DNA of 64,000 bases from Hydrogenovibrio thermophilus (GCF_004028275.1 NZ_CP035033.1:806001-870000), one strand, 5' to 3'; positions 36,109 through 45,632 are shown, counted from the stretch's first letter. Translations and numbers: made by a program. Notes: generated by a model not told the origin, from the letters alone.

Positions 36109-37791
36109 ATGGATAAGGCACGCCTTGGCGATCGTTTGGTTGAAGCCGGTTATATTACGCCGGATCAGTTGCGTATTGCCCTGACCGAACAGAGTGTGAC
36201 CGGCAAGAAGCTCGGTAAGGTGCTGGTTACCCTGGGGTTCCTTGCCGAACAGGATGCGCGGCAGATATTGGGCGATGTGGTTGGCTATTCCTCCATGTCG
36301 TTGCAGGGTGTGGTCCCCGATTCCAAAGCCTTGGAGTTGGTGTCTGAAGAATTTGCACGAACCAATCTGGTGATGCCGATCAGCCTGGACGGCGACCGAA
36401 TGAAAGTGGCGATGGCGAGCCCGGATGACATTTTGTTGATGGACCACCTTAAACGTCACATTCAAGGCGAGGTTCGCATTGAACCGATCTTGGTGGTTGA
36501 AAACGAAATTCAAAATGCCATCGACCATTTTTACGGGTATGAATTGTCGATTGACGGCATCTTGAAAGAGTTGGAAACCGGGGCGCCGGAAAGTTACAGC
36601 CGCTCGTTACAAGATGAGTATTCCCAGCCCATGGTACGCCTAGTGGATAATATCTTGACCGATGCGGTGAAAAAAGGCGCGTCGGATATCCATTTTGAAC
36701 CGGAAGAATATTACATTCGCATCCGCTATCGCATCGACGGGGTGTTGCAGGAAATTCGCTTATTGCACAAATCATTCTGGTCGGGTCTGGTGGTGCGTTT
36801 GAAAGTGATGGCCAGTCTGGATTTGACCGATCAGCGGATGCCGCAGGATGGTCGGATGGAACTGGTCGTGCACGGTCGTCAAATCGATTTTCGTGTATCG
36901 ACATTGCCGGGCCGTCAGGGCGAAAATTTTGTGCTGCGTATTCTGGACCGGGAAAAAGGCATCGTGCCATTGAAAACGCTGGGGCTCGATGCCGACAGTC
37001 ATCGCGAATTGGAGTTGATGATGTCGCGGCCAAACGGCATCGTTTTGGTGACAGGGCCGACCGGTTCCGGTAAAACCACGACACTCTATTCGATGTTGAA
37101 TGAGATGAACCGGGAAGGGGTTAATATCATGACCTTGGAAGATCCGGTCGAATATCCGATGGGGATGGTGCGTCAAACCTCAATCAACGAGGACATCGGT
37201 ATGACGTTCGCCACCGGGATTCGCGCCATCTTGCGTCAGGATCCGGACATTATTCTGGTGGGGGAGATTCGTGACAGCGAGACGGCGGAAATGGCTTTCC
37301 GGGCCGCCATGACGGGGCATCAAGTGTTGACGACGCTGCATACTAATTCCGCTATTGGAGCGATTCCACGCTTGCTTGATATTGGCATTTCCCGTTCGAT
37401 TTTGTCGGGCAATATCACCGGTATCTTGGCTCAGCGTTTGGCTCGCCGTTTATGTGAGCATTGTAAGGAATCTTATCGTCCGGATACTTTTGAGCGACGT
37501 TTGGTCGGCTTGGAACATGACTCGGACTTGGTTTTGTATCGGGCTTGTGGTTGTTCGGCCTGCAATGGTATCGGTTATAAAGGGCGTTTGGCGATTCTGG
37601 AGACCTTACGCGTCACCGACGAAATGGACGATATGATCATGGCCGGTCAGTCTCAGCATGCCATTCTCGACAAGGCCTTGGAAAACGGTTTTTCCCCTTT
37701 GCTGCAAAATGCTTTGAAGCGGGTTCGGGCCGGAGAAACGACTCTGGATGAAATCAGTCGAATCGTCGATTTGACGGAACTGGTGTCATGA
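36109..37791 (+). CDS. mshE: MSHA pilus extension ATPase MshE
   Basis: A 560-residue GspE/PilB-family ATPase powering pilus extension. The N-terminal MshEN/T2SSE domain (about 1-150, with L-G-x-R-L-V-E-A-G-Y and L-G-K-V-L-V) is the type that binds cyclic di-GMP in MshE. The catalytic core has Walker A G-P-T-G-S-G-K-T-T, the Asp box, Walker B I-L-V-G-E-I-R-D and the His box T-T-L-H-T-N. A tetracysteine zinc motif (C-x2-C...C-x2-C) is near residue 460. AGAGGGG ribosome site. Confidence 0.9.
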   Translation: MDKARLGDRLVEAGYITPDQLRIALTEQSVTGKKLGKVLVTLGFLAEQDARQILGDVVGYSSMSLQGVVPDSKALELVSEEFARTNLVMPISLDGDRMKVAMASPDDILLMDHLKRHIQGEVRIEPILVVENEIQNAIDHFYGYELSIDGILKELETGAPESYSRSLQDEYSQPMVRLVDNILTDAVKKGASDIHFEPEEYYIRIRYRIDGVLQEIRLLHKSFWSGLVVRLKVMASLDLTDQRMPQDGRMELVVHGRQIDFRVSTLPGRQGENFVLRILDREKGIVPLKTLGLDADSHRELELMMSRPNGIVLVTGPTGSGKTTTLYSMLNEMNREGVNIMTLEDPVEYPMGMVRQTSINEDIGMTFATGIRAILRQDPDIILVGEIRDSETAEMAFRAAMTGHQVLTTLHTNSAIGAIPRLLDIGISRSILSGNITGILAQRLARRLCEHCKESYRPDTFERRLVGLEHDSDLVLYRACGCSACNGIGYKGRLAILETLRVTDEMDDMIMAGQSQHAILDKALENGFSPLLQNALKRVRAGETTLDEISRIVDLTELVS

Positions 37792-37801
37792 AGGAAGTTT
37801 G

Positions 37802-39007
37802 ATGGAAGTCTATCGCTATACCGGTGTCAACCGTTTCGGAAAACGGGTGCGAGGCGAGGTGCAAGCCTCGAATGAACAGGATTTGGAACAGCGTTTGCGC
37901 TCCGCTCAAATCGACTTGCTGTCTTTTCGTGTCAAGTCTCCCGGTTTGTTCAGTGGTTTCGGGCACCATAAAATTACTCGGCGTGACATCATTACCCTGA
38001 CGACGCAGTTCAAACAATTACTCAAGGCCGGTGTGCCCTTGATGGAAATCATCGATGACCTGCGCAAATCCGATGACAGTGACGCGACGCGGGAAATGCT
38101 TTCGGCCGTCTATGAGTCAATGGAAGGCGGGCAAAGCTTTTCGCAAGCGTTGAAACCCTATGAAAACCGTTTGGGGGCCGTGTACATCGCTTTGGTTGCG
38201 GTAGGAGAAAAGACTGGCCAGATGGCGACGGTGTTGAGTCGTTTGGAAACCATGCTGAAATGGGAAGAAAGCCTGGCGGCCAAAACCAAAAAAGTCATGA
38301 TTTATCCGTCGATTGTGGGGTTGGTGGTGCTGGCGGTTATTTTGATGATGATGCTGTTTGTGGTGCCGGAACTGGTGTCCTTTATTCGTGAAATGGGTGG
38401 CGAATTAAGTTTTGCAACTGAATCCCTGATTGCGGTATCGGGGTTTATGCAACATTATCTGCTGGAATTGGTACTGGTGCCGATGGTGGTCTGGCTGGGG
38501 GTGAAATGGTGGAAAAATCGTTCGCAGGCGTTTCGAATCCAAATGGATCGGTTGCTGTTCAAAATTCCCGTGATCGGCCCTGTGTTGTATAAGTTGAAAA
38601 TTGCCCGTTTTGCCAGCACATTGGCGGTGATGCACAGTGCAGGCATCCATTTCGGTGAATCGTTAAAGTTGTCGGCTTCCGTGGTGGCTAATGCTTATCT
38701 GGAACGAAACATCGAACGTGCCATGCTGTTGATTGAAGAAGGAGAAACGATTTACCAGGCTTTTTCACTGGCTGAGGTGTTTCCGTCCATGGCCATTCGA
38801 ATGGTCAAAGTCGGTGAACAAAGTGGCGGTATGGACGAAGCGCTGCGTCATGTCAGTGACTATTACGATGCCGAAGCCAAAGAGAGCATCGAACGGATTG
38901 AACCGGCGATTGAACCTTTGCTGACGGTGGTGATGGCTTTGGTGGTCGGTTGGGTCATGCTGGCGGTGCTTGGTCCGGTTTATGAAACCATTTCAAAGGT
39001 GCAATGA
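37802..39007 (+). CDS. mshG: MSHA inner-membrane platform protein MshG
   Basis: A 401-residue GspF/PilC-type polytopic protein with two T2SSF domains (about 65-190 and 270-390) and three membrane helices. The opening Y-R-Y-T-G-V-N-R-F-G-K-R-V-R-G is family-typical. ATG 37802 follows AAGGAAG; a TTG one codon earlier is less likely. Its stop overlaps the next start (ATGA). Confidence 0.88.
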   Translation: MEVYRYTGVNRFGKRVRGEVQASNEQDLEQRLRSAQIDLLSFRVKSPGLFSGFGHHKITRRDIITLTTQFKQLLKAGVPLMEIIDDLRKSDDSDATREMLSAVYESMEGGQSFSQALKPYENRLGAVYIALVAVGEKTGQMATVLSRLETMLKWEESLAAKTKKVMIYPSIVGLVVLAVILMMMLFVVPELVSFIREMGGELSFATESLIAVSGFMQHYLLELVLVPMVVWLGVKWWKNRSQAFRIQMDRLLFKIPVIGPVLYKLKIARFASTLAVMHSAGIHFGESLKLSASVVANAYLERNIERAMLLIEEGETIYQAFSLAEVFPSMAIRMVKVGEQSGGMDEALRHVSDYYDAEAKESIERIEPAIEPLLTVVMALVVGWVMLAVLGPVYETISKVQ

Positions 39008-40584
39008 TGCGATATAGCTTGTTTCTGCGGGATGAAGGGTTCGATGTCGTCGACTTAGAGGCGACAGAACGTGATCATCTGGCCACAGCGTCATTGACGT
39101 GGGAGCCGCAGGCCATTCGCGACTTGTTGGGTGAGTTTGAGCCGTCGCATGGCTTGGCACTGGTGTTGGATTTTTCCGACGAGTCTATGCATTATGAATG
39201 GGTTCCCAAGCTGTTTCCGTGGGAACGGCCGGCTTTGGAAAAGCGTCTGAAAAGCCGGTTTGAAAAAAGTGCCTTCGTACACGCTCACTGGCTGCCGGTA
39301 TTTCAGAAAAATGCCGAAGGTCGAGAAGAACAACTGATTCTTTTGGCGAATGCCTCCCATTCACCCAAGCTCGATATGTTGCTTGGGTTCATCGAGGAGT
39401 TTGGGTTGGCCTTGCGGCAAGTGTATTCTTACACGTTTTTAATGGAAACCTGGTTCTTGAAGCGTTTGGCTCGTCGCATCGGTCTTAAAGGCAAACGCCT
39501 TAAGCAACCGTTTATTCTAACGGTGCGAGAGACCGAACGACGGTTCCGTCAGTTCGTGTTGATCGAATCACAGTTACGGATGACCCGGAACATTGAGCTG
39601 GACGATGTTTTGGATGAGGCGGAATGCTCCCGTGCGCTGGCGGATGAAACGCGTGCCACGTTGCGTTACCTCTACAACCAAAAACTGGTGCCTTTCAATC
39701 ATGAAGTCGGGCAAGTGTATCTGGATGGTTACGGTCAGGCGGTGGCACCGGTAATGGGCGCGCTGCGCGCCAGCCTGGTGTCCACCAGTTGGGACCGAAC
39801 TCGATTGATTCTCAAAGGCGAATCACTCGGCGGCTTGGGACTTGCGCCGTCTGCGCCGAATGAAAAAAGGACGTTGATGTGTTTGGTGCAGTTTTTGAAA
39901 ACCGCTGCGCCAGCCTCTTTTTATCGCAATGCCTATACAGAACGGGTTGGGCGTTTATGGCAATGGAACCGGCTGACTTGGCTGTCATGGGCACTGGTGG
40001 CTTTGTTGGGAAGTTATGCTTTATTGCAGACGGCGATTGATTATTTCGTGTTGACGGATAAGGCCGAGCAGGTGATGGCGAAACAGCAGCAGTTTGAACA
40101 GGATAAGCAACGCCTGCAGAGCGTGATTCATTTGCAGTATGATGCCGAAGATATGAAAGCGACGGTCGAATTTTTCGACCAACTCAAGCGGGTGAAACAG
40201 CACGGTTCGGTTGGCCGAGAACTGGCTGTCTTGAGCCGTGTCGTGAACAGGCATCCGGCGATTGAACTTACGGAAATACGTTGGAACCGTCACCCTGTTT
40301 TGGATGAAGAGCGGGTTCAAGTGTGGTTATCCGGTCATGTGAAAGGCAACCAGCGCTATGAGGTGCTGTTGCAAAAAGCGGACGCATTTATGGCGGGCAT
40401 TCGAGAGGATTCTCGCGTGGAGCAACTGAAATATGTCAATGAACCTTTGAATCGAAATGCAGCTCAGGCGCTTGCCGTGGAAGGTCGTCTGGAGCGTAAA
40501 ACTCAGGAACTGCCGTTTAGCCTGACGTATCGCTTGAAAGTTTTCGAACCTTTGACACCTGCCCCGACGGAGGAAACGCCATGA
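39004..40584 (+). CDS. mshI: MshI-like pilus assembly protein (PilM-PilN-type fusion)
   Basis: A 526-residue bitopic protein. The cytoplasmic part (about 1-310) resembles the actin-like PilM/GspL-type domain, then one membrane helix (about 323-345) and a periplasmic coiled-coil plus ferredoxin-like part (about 355-520) like PilN. Position after mshG and before PilO- and PilP-like proteins fits MshI. Coupled to both neighbours by ATGA overlaps. Primary sequence is weakly conserved, so the name rests on topology and context. Confidence 0.65.
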   Translation: MMRYSLFLRDEGFDVVDLEATERDHLATASLTWEPQAIRDLLGEFEPSHGLALVLDFSDESMHYEWVPKLFPWERPALEKRLKSRFEKSAFVHAHWLPVFQKNAEGREEQLILLANASHSPKLDMLLGFIEEFGLALRQVYSYTFLMETWFLKRLARRIGLKGKRLKQPFILTVRETERRFRQFVLIESQLRMTRNIELDDVLDEAECSRALADETRATLRYLYNQKLVPFNHEVGQVYLDGYGQAVAPVMGALRASLVSTSWDRTRLILKGESLGGLGLAPSAPNEKRTLMCLVQFLKTAAPASFYRNAYTERVGRLWQWNRLTWLSWALVALLGSYALLQTAIDYFVLTDKAEQVMAKQQQFEQDKQRLQSVIHLQYDAEDMKATVEFFDQLKRVKQHGSVGRELAVLSRVVNRHPAIELTEIRWNRHPVLDEERVQVWLSGHVKGNQRYEVLLQKADAFMAGIREDSRVEQLKYVNEPLNRNAAQALAVEGRLERKTQELPFSLTYRLKVFEPLTPAPTEETP

Positions 40585-41219
40585 GATTCATCGAATCGAA
40601 CGGGTTGCGCCGTTATTTGGCTTGGCCGCTGGGCGTTTTGGTGGCGACGCTGCTGTTAATCGGATTGGGGCGTTGGTTTCTTTTGGAACAAACCCATGCA
40701 CTGCAAACCCATGTTCAGCAACAGGTCGCGCATTTGGATCGTTTGGTTCGGCAGGTCGAATTCCTGAAAAAACAAGCGCAATTGTTTCATGCCTACGGCG
40801 AAGCCTACTCCCAAATCAACCCCGAAGACCTGGTCGATCAGCAGGGGCGCGTTGCTTGGACCGATGCATTGTTGAACATTCAAAAGTCGTTGGCATTGAA
40901 ACCATTTAAAATTCAATTCGAGCCGGAAAAAGTGTTGCGCCAAAATGACTTGAAATACATTCCGTTGGAAAAGCCGATTTTCTTCTTTACCCGATTGAAC
41001 TTGTCGGCGGGCTTGCAGTCGGACCGTGATATCCTGACGCTGTTTCAACGTATTTCAACCGACATTACGCCGTTTTTCTTGATTGAAGGGTGTGATTTGG
41101 ATCGAGATGCCAATACGAAATCACCGGTTTTTAATTTGAATAAAGGCGGTATCCGTATGGCGTGTTCGCTGATTTTTTTTGAAGCCAAGCCGAGAGCGTT
41201 TGAAGGGAAGGCCTTATGA
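40581..41219 (+). CDS. mshJ: MshJ-like (PilO-type) pilus assembly protein
   Basis: A 212-residue protein with one N-terminal membrane helix (about 13-32), a short coiled coil (Q-V-A-H-L-D-R-L-V-R-Q-V-E-F-L-K-K-Q) and a periplasmic alpha/beta domain, the topology of PilO/GspM. Start ATG overlaps the preceding stop, and its own stop overlaps the next start. Assigned by topology and order. Confidence 0.62.
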   Translation: MRFIESNGLRRYLAWPLGVLVATLLLIGLGRWFLLEQTHALQTHVQQQVAHLDRLVRQVEFLKKQAQLFHAYGEAYSQINPEDLVDQQGRVAWTDALLNIQKSLALKPFKIQFEPEKVLRQNDLKYIPLEKPIFFFTRLNLSAGLQSDRDILTLFQRISTDITPFFLIEGCDLDRDANTKSPVFNLNKGGIRMACSLIFFEAKPRAFEGKAL

Positions 41220-41563
41220 GACAGCTAAGTGGTTGGAAGGTATTATTAGGGCTATGTTTGACCGTGGCTGTTCAGGCTGCAGAACCTAAGTTGGAAAGAT
41301 TGTTTTATACCCCCGATCAACGGGCTCATATCGAACAGGCGCGCCAAGCGTATTTGAACCCGGAGGCTAAGCCGTCCCAACGCCCGTCGCCAGTTCAAAA
41401 TGCGGTGACGCCGACGCAACGGAAACCGAAAGTGTCGGCGATTATTGTCTTGCCGGACGGGCAGCGGCAAGTGCGTGTGAACGGACGTTACCAATCTTTA
41501 TCGGATAATCGAGTACAATTAGACGCACGAGGAAACGTGGCGAAATCAAATGACGTGGAGTGA
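41216..41563 (+). CDS. mshK: MshK-like small periplasmic protein
   Basis: A 115-residue secreted protein: signal peptide about 1-21 (cleavage near V-Q-A-A), then a Pro-rich middle and a C-terminal segment (S-A-I-I-V-L-P-D-G-Q-R-Q-V-R-V-N-G-R-Y) like the PilP/GspC homology region that docks on the secretin. Last gene of the cluster; its 3' end overlaps rmuC by 14 bases. Confidence 0.6.
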   Translation: MRQLSGWKVLLGLCLTVAVQAAEPKLERLFYTPDQRAHIEQARQAYLNPEAKPSQRPSPVQNAVTPTQRKPKVSAIIVLPDGQRQVRVNGRYQSLSDNRVQLDARGNVAKSNDVE

Positions 41564-43010
41564 ATTTGTGGAAGTGTTGCAGGCAAACCCGTGGGCTTGG
41601 GGGCTGCTGGTCGTATCGGTCGGACTGGCCGTGATGACCGTTCGTTTGAAACGACAGCGCGATGCGGCACAGGATAAACTGCCAGGCCTGGCCAGATTGG
41701 AGGAAGAAGCCGATGCGCTTCAAGCACAAAATCAGCGGTTGCAGGCCGAAATGGTGGATTTGCAGGTGATGAAAGGCGAAGCCAATCAGCAACGCGAACA
41801 GGTGGCGCAATTACGCCAGGATTTAGGCGTACAACAAGCGCAATATGAACAGCTTCAGCAACGTTATGCGCATGCGCAGTCGGAATTGTCGGGTCTCAAA
41901 AACCGTATGGAGGCGGAGCGGGAAAGTCATGCCGAAAAGCTGGCGTTATTGGAAAACGCCAAGCAAACGCTGATGCAGGAATTCAAGGTGTTGTCGAATG
42001 AAATCCTCGACCAAAAGCAACAGCAAATGCGCCAGCAAAGCAAAGAGACCATCGGCGGCTTGATTCAACCGGTACAAACCGCTTTGAACGAATTCAAGCA
42101 ACGGATCGAAGCCGTGCACAAGGAAGACTTGGAAGGACGCGCCTCCTTAACCGAGCAGTTGCGACACTTGTCGGAGTTGAATCGGTCGATGACCCAGGAA
42201 GCGCAGAACCTTACCAAAGCCCTGAAAGGCGACCAAAAAATGCAGGGCAATTGGGGCGAATTCATACTGAAAAAACTGTTGGAATCCAGTGGATTGCGGG
42301 AAGGGGTCGAATTTGAAACCGAAAAGAGTTTTACCGAGGAAAGCGGTCAACGGCTCCGTCCCGATGTGGTAATCAATCTGCCGGATAACAAGCACGTCAT
42401 CATTGATTCCAAGGTCTCGTTGCTCAGCTACGAGGCGGCTTTGAACGCCGACGACGAGATTGAAAAACAAAAACACCTCAAAGCCCACTCGGCCAGCTTG
42501 ACCAAACACATCCAAGCCTTGTCGGAAAAACGCTACGATCATTTGTCGTTACTGAACGCACCGGATTTTGTGTTGATGTTCATCCCGATTGAAGGCGCTT
42601 ACATGATGGCGATTGAACAGAATCCGACCATCTTTGAAAACGCTTTCGACAAGCGGGTAGCGGTGGTCACGCCCACCACTTTGTTTACGACCTTGAAAAC
42701 CATTGAGCAGTTGTGGCGTTATGAACGTCAATCGGAGCATACCGTGAAACTGATTCGCCGTGCGGCGGACGTGCATGATAAATTTGCCGGCTTCGTTGAT
42801 ACCTTCGAGAAAATTGGCAAACAATTGACGACGGTGCAAGGGTCTTATGACCAAGCCAGAAAGCAAATGATGAGCGGCAGCGGAAATTTAGTGCGGCAGG
42901 CTGAAATGTTGAAAGAGTTGGCCGGTAAAACCAAAAAAGAAATTCCTCAGCATTTATTGGATGAAGCGGAGGGGGTGCCGTTGCTTTCAGAAGAAACCGA
43001 CAAGTCTTAA
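41550..43010 (+). CDS. rmuC: DNA recombination protein RmuC
   Basis: A 486-residue protein with an N-terminal membrane helix (about 16-33), a long coiled coil (about 45-160), and the conserved RmuC nuclease-like domain (about 220-430: G-N-W-G-E, L-R-P-D-V-V-I-N-L-P-D, D-S-K-V-S-L, F-V-D-T-F). RmuC limits inversions at short inverted repeats in E. coli. It overlaps mshK at its start and the receiver gene by 4 bases at its end. An exact palindrome copy lies just after the membrane helix. Confidence 0.9.
   Translation: MTWSEFVEVLQANPWAWGLLVVSVGLAVMTVRLKRQRDAAQDKLPGLARLEEEADALQAQNQRLQAEMVDLQVMKGEANQQREQVAQLRQDLGVQQAQYEQLQQRYAHAQSELSGLKNRMEAERESHAEKLALLENAKQTLMQEFKVLSNEILDQKQQQMRQQSKETIGGLIQPVQTALNEFKQRIEAVHKEDLEGRASLTEQLRHLSELNRSMTQEAQNLTKALKGDQKMQGNWGEFILKKLLESSGLREGVEFETEKSFTEESGQRLRPDVVINLPDNKHVIIDSKVSLLSYEAALNADDEIEKQKHLKAHSASLTKHIQALSEKRYDHLSLLNAPDFVLMFIPIEGAYMMAIEQNPTIFENAFDKRVAVVTPTTLFTTLKTIEQLWRYERQSEHTVKLIRRAADVHDKFAGFVDTFEKIGKQLTTVQGSYDQARKQMMSGSGNLVRQAEMLKELAGKTKKEIPQHLLDEAEGVPLLSEETDKS
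41682..41691. repeat. CCAGGCCTGG iterated palindrome (exact)
   Basis: Exact copy in rmuC, read as Leu-Pro-Gly-Leu-Ala. Confidence 0.85.
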
Positions 43011-43390
43011 TTGTTGTTGACTGTCTGTGTCAGTAACCGCTTGACAGCGTCAATCAGGGTCAATGGCTGAAACGGTTTGATAACCCAGGCCGAGACATGC
43101 AATGATTTGGCTTGTTCCTTGATGCAGGGGTCGGTCTCGGCCGTCAGCATCAATATCGGTGTATGCTCGTACTCCGCTTGTTCGCGCAGATGTCTGACCA
43201 ATTCCAGGCCGGTGTTCTCCGGCATCAAGTAATCGATGACGAATAAATCATAATGCGTCCGACGTGTGTGTTCCAATGCTTCCGACATAGAACTCGCCAA
43301 ATCGACGGTCCAGTCCGGTTGCGTTTTAAAGGTGATTTTCAGCATGTTTCGGATGACATCGGCATCGTCGACAGCGAGTAGATGCGCCAT
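43007..43390 (-). CDS. Single-domain response regulator (CheY-like)
   Basis: A 127-residue receiver with no output domain. Acidic pair D-D at residues 8-9, phospho-acceptor Asp in L-F-V-I-D-Y-L-M-P near residue 53, the L-T-A-E Thr switch, and V-I-K-P-F lysine near residue 104 are all present. It may signal by protein contact, as CheY or PilG/PilH do. No kinase is next to it. It is convergent with rmuC, sharing 4 bases. Confidence 0.88.
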   Translation of the reverse strand: MAHLLAVDDADVIRNMLKITFKTQPDWTVDLASSMSEALEHTRRTHYDLFVIDYLMPENTGLELVRHLREQAEYEHTPILMLTAETDPCIKEQAKSLHVSAWVIKPFQPLTLIDAVKRLLTQTVNNN

Positions 43391-43461
43391 GGCTTTTCTC
43401 GGTTGCAGTTCTTTTCACACCATTCTAGCAAACCCCTTGAAATATAAAGGAATTAATTTTG

Positions 43462-43469
43462 AGGCCTGG
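43462..43469. repeat. AGGCCTGG iterated palindrome core (8/10)
   Basis: GAGGCCTGGTCGG between the receiver gene and rpsP. Confidence 0.6.
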
Positions 43470-43492
43470 TCGGCAATAAATGCCTGAAAAAA

Positions 43493-43550
43493 TTGAAAAC
43501 TTTGCGGTTTTTGGTATATAATCCCGCTTTTCCAGTTTTCGGCTGGAAAA
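43493..43550 (+). promoter_or_regulatory. rpsP operon promoter with 5'-terminal hairpin
   Basis: -35 TTGAAA (43493-43498), 18-bp spacer, -10 TATAAT (43517-43522). Transcription would start near 43529, right at a perfect hairpin TTTTCCAG (43528-43535) / CTGGAAAA (43543-43550), so the mRNA begins with a stem-loop. The leader to rpsP is about 110 nt. Confidence 0.75.
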
Positions 43551-43641
43551 TGCATGAGAAAAACAAAGTGCGGAAGCGCTTTAGTAGAAGAATTTGTTAG
43601 CAGGATTTCCTGTTATCGCCGATCAAGATAGGAGTAATCAA

Positions 43642-43884
43642 ATGGTCGTAATTCGTTTAGCCCGTGGTGGCGCCAAAAAGAACCCTTATTACCGTGTGAT
43701 GGTTGCGGATCAACGTAAATCCACTACCGGGCGTTTCATTGAACAAGTTGGTTTCTATAACCCAACGGCTCGTGGCCAAGAAGAAAAGCTTCGTCTTGAT
43801 TCGGCGCGTATCGAACACTGGGTGAACCAAGGTGCTCAAATGAGCCCTCGCGTTAAGAGCTTGGTTGAAGACGCTGCTAAATAA
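43642..43884 (+). CDS. rpsP: 30S ribosomal protein S16
   Basis: 80-residue small-subunit protein ([18 protein letters not shown]). ATG 43642 has a clear AGGAG 8 bases upstream; an earlier in-frame start at 43594 would add 16 unrelated residues in the leader. First gene of rpsP-rimM-trmD-rplS. Confidence 0.97.
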   Translation: MVVIRLARGGAKKNPYYRVMVADQRKSTTGRFIEQVGFYNPTARGQEEKLRLDSARIEHWVNQGAQMSPRVKSLVEDAAK

Positions 43885-43909
43885 TCCTTGTTGATACATT
43901 AGGTGTCGA

Positions 43910-44458
43910 ATGTCTTCTTCGCAAGACGAACATATCATTCTCGGCCAGATTAATGGCATTTACGGTGTTCAGGGATGGGTCAAAATTTTTTCCCATACCG
44001 AACCCCGCGAGAATATTTTGAATTACTCACCCTGGCTGGTGCGAGTCAAGGGCGAATGGCGAACCATGTCGTTGCAAGACGGCCGTTCGCAAGCCGGTGG
44101 CAAATCCATTATCGCGAAACTCGACGGTGTCGATGATCGTGATGTGGCCCGTGAATTCATGGGCTGTGATATCGCCATTACTCCGGATCAGTTACCGGAC
44201 ACCGATGACGGCTATTATTGGCGTCATCTAATTGGCTGTGAAGTCAGCAATCTGCAAGGTGAGGTGCTGGGGCAGGTTTCGGAAATCGTCGAAACCGGCG
44301 CGCATGATGTGTTGCGTGTGACGCAAATTCTGCCGGGCGGTGAGACGCGGACAACGTTGATTCCATTTGTCATGGACACTTTTATCCTGGCGGTCGATGT
44401 CGACGCCAAGCGGATTCAGGTGGACTGGCAAGCGGACGACGAAGATTCCGACACGTGA
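43910..44458 (+). CDS. rimM: Ribosome maturation factor RimM
   Basis: A 182-residue 16S processing factor: RimM beta-barrel domain (about 8-90; [15 protein letters not shown]) and PRC-barrel domain (about 100-175; Y-Y-W-R-H-L-I-G). Acts on the 30S head near S19. Its stop overlaps the trmD GTG start. Confidence 0.95.
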   Translation: MSSSQDEHIILGQINGIYGVQGWVKIFSHTEPRENILNYSPWLVRVKGEWRTMSLQDGRSQAGGKSIIAKLDGVDDRDVAREFMGCDIAITPDQLPDTDDGYYWRHLIGCEVSNLQGEVLGQVSEIVETGAHDVLRVTQILPGGETRTTLIPFVMDTFILAVDVDAKRIQVDWQADDEDSDT

Positions 44459-45171
44459 CGATGCGATTCGACGTCGTCACCTTGTTTCCGGAAATGTTTT
44501 CGGCGTTGCTGGAATCCGGCGTTTCCCGACGGGCTTATCAAGACGGTCTGTATGGGTTTCAAACTTGGAACCCTCGAGCCTATACACAGGATAAGCACAA
44601 GACGGTCGATGATCGTCCATATGGTGGTGGGCCGGGCATGGTGATGATGTATCCGCCGTTGAAAAAAACGGTCGATGCCATTGCTGAAGCCAATGACGAA
44701 AAGCCGCATGTGGTGTATTTGTCACCCCAGGGAGTGCCTCTGACGCAGCAAAAGTTGGCGGCGCTAAGCCGAAAGCCGGCATTGACCTTAGTTTGCGGAC
44801 GATACGAAGGCATTGACGAACGGTTTATCGAGACTTGTGTCGATGAAGAAATTTCCGTTGGGGATTTCGTCGTCAGCGGCGGCGAATTGCCGGCCATGAT
44901 GTTGATGGATGGCTTGATTCGTTTGATTCCGGGCGCTTTAGGGCACGAGCAATCGGCCGAGCAGGATTCATTTTCGGACGGTTTATTGGATTGCCCGCAT
45001 TATACGCGCCCGGTTGAAGTAGATGGATTAGCCGTTCCGGATGTTTTGCAAGAAGGGCATCATGCGAAGATCGACGCTTGGCGTCACGAACAAAAGCTTG
45101 CCAGGACCAAGCAAAAACGTCCTGACCTATACACGGCTTATTTGGCTCGACAGCAAAAGACCGAATCCTAG
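44455..45171 (+). CDS. trmD: tRNA (guanine-N1)-methyltransferase
   Basis: SPOUT enzyme making m1G37 in tRNAs. Motifs [12 protein letters not shown], the knot G-R-Y-E-G-I-D-E-R and [12 protein letters not shown] are intact, about 236-238 residues. The start is either GTG 44455, overlapping the rimM stop (GTGA), or ATG 44461 two codons later; the product differs only by two residues. Confidence 0.95.
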   Translation: MTMRFDVVTLFPEMFSALLESGVSRRAYQDGLYGFQTWNPRAYTQDKHKTVDDRPYGGGPGMVMMYPPLKKTVDAIAEANDEKPHVVYLSPQGVPLTQQKLAALSRKPALTLVCGRYEGIDERFIETCVDEEISVGDFVVSGGELPAMMLMDGLIRLIPGALGHEQSAEQDSFSDGLLDCPHYTRPVEVDGLAVPDVLQEGHHAKIDAWRHEQKLARTKQKRPDLYTAYLARQQKTES

Positions 45172-45273
45172 CCGTGTTTGACAATTCGGATTCAACCTCT
45201 GGCAGCTTCGTCTGTGAATGTTGGATAAAATACATTTCATCCTAAGGGATGAGCTAATTTGGAGTGCTTAAAG

Positions 45274-45621
45274 ATGAGCGATATCATCAAGCGTATTGAA
45301 GCGGAGCAAATGACAAAGGAATTGCCTGAGTTTGGTCCGGGGGACACAGTGATTGTTCAAGTAAAAGTTAAAGAAGGGAATAACGAGCGTCTGCAGGCGT
45401 ATGAAGGGGTTGTGATTTCCAAGCGCAACCGTGGTTTGAACTCTTCTTTCATCGTCCGTAAGATTTCTCACGGTGTGGGTGTTGAGCGTACGTTCCAAAC
45501 TTACAGCCCATTGGTTGATTCGGTTGAAGTCAAGCGTCGTGGTGACGTAAGACGTGCGAAATTGTACTATCTTCGTGATCGTTCCGGTAAGTCGGCACGT
45601 ATCAAAGAGAAGGTTAAGTAA
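45274..45621 (+). CDS. rplS: 50S ribosomal protein L19
   Basis: 115-residue large-subunit protein with [12 protein letters not shown] and the R-D-R-S-G-K-S-A-R tail. ATG 45274 follows GGAG by 9 bases; the in-frame ATG at 45259 has no such site. Preceded by a 102-base leader after trmD and followed by a terminator. Confidence 0.97.
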   Translation: MSDIIKRIEAEQMTKELPEFGPGDTVIVQVKVKEGNNERLQAYEGVVISKRNRGLNSSFIVRKISHGVGVERTFQTYSPLVDSVEVKRRGDVRRAKLYYLRDRSGKSARIKEKVK

Positions 45622-45632
45622 TTTCTCGATTC

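Noticed and set aside
45235-45252. CATCC-TAAG-GGATG hairpin before rplS as a ribosomal-protein operator
   Set aside because: Only a 5-bp stem; too weak to claim without conservation data.
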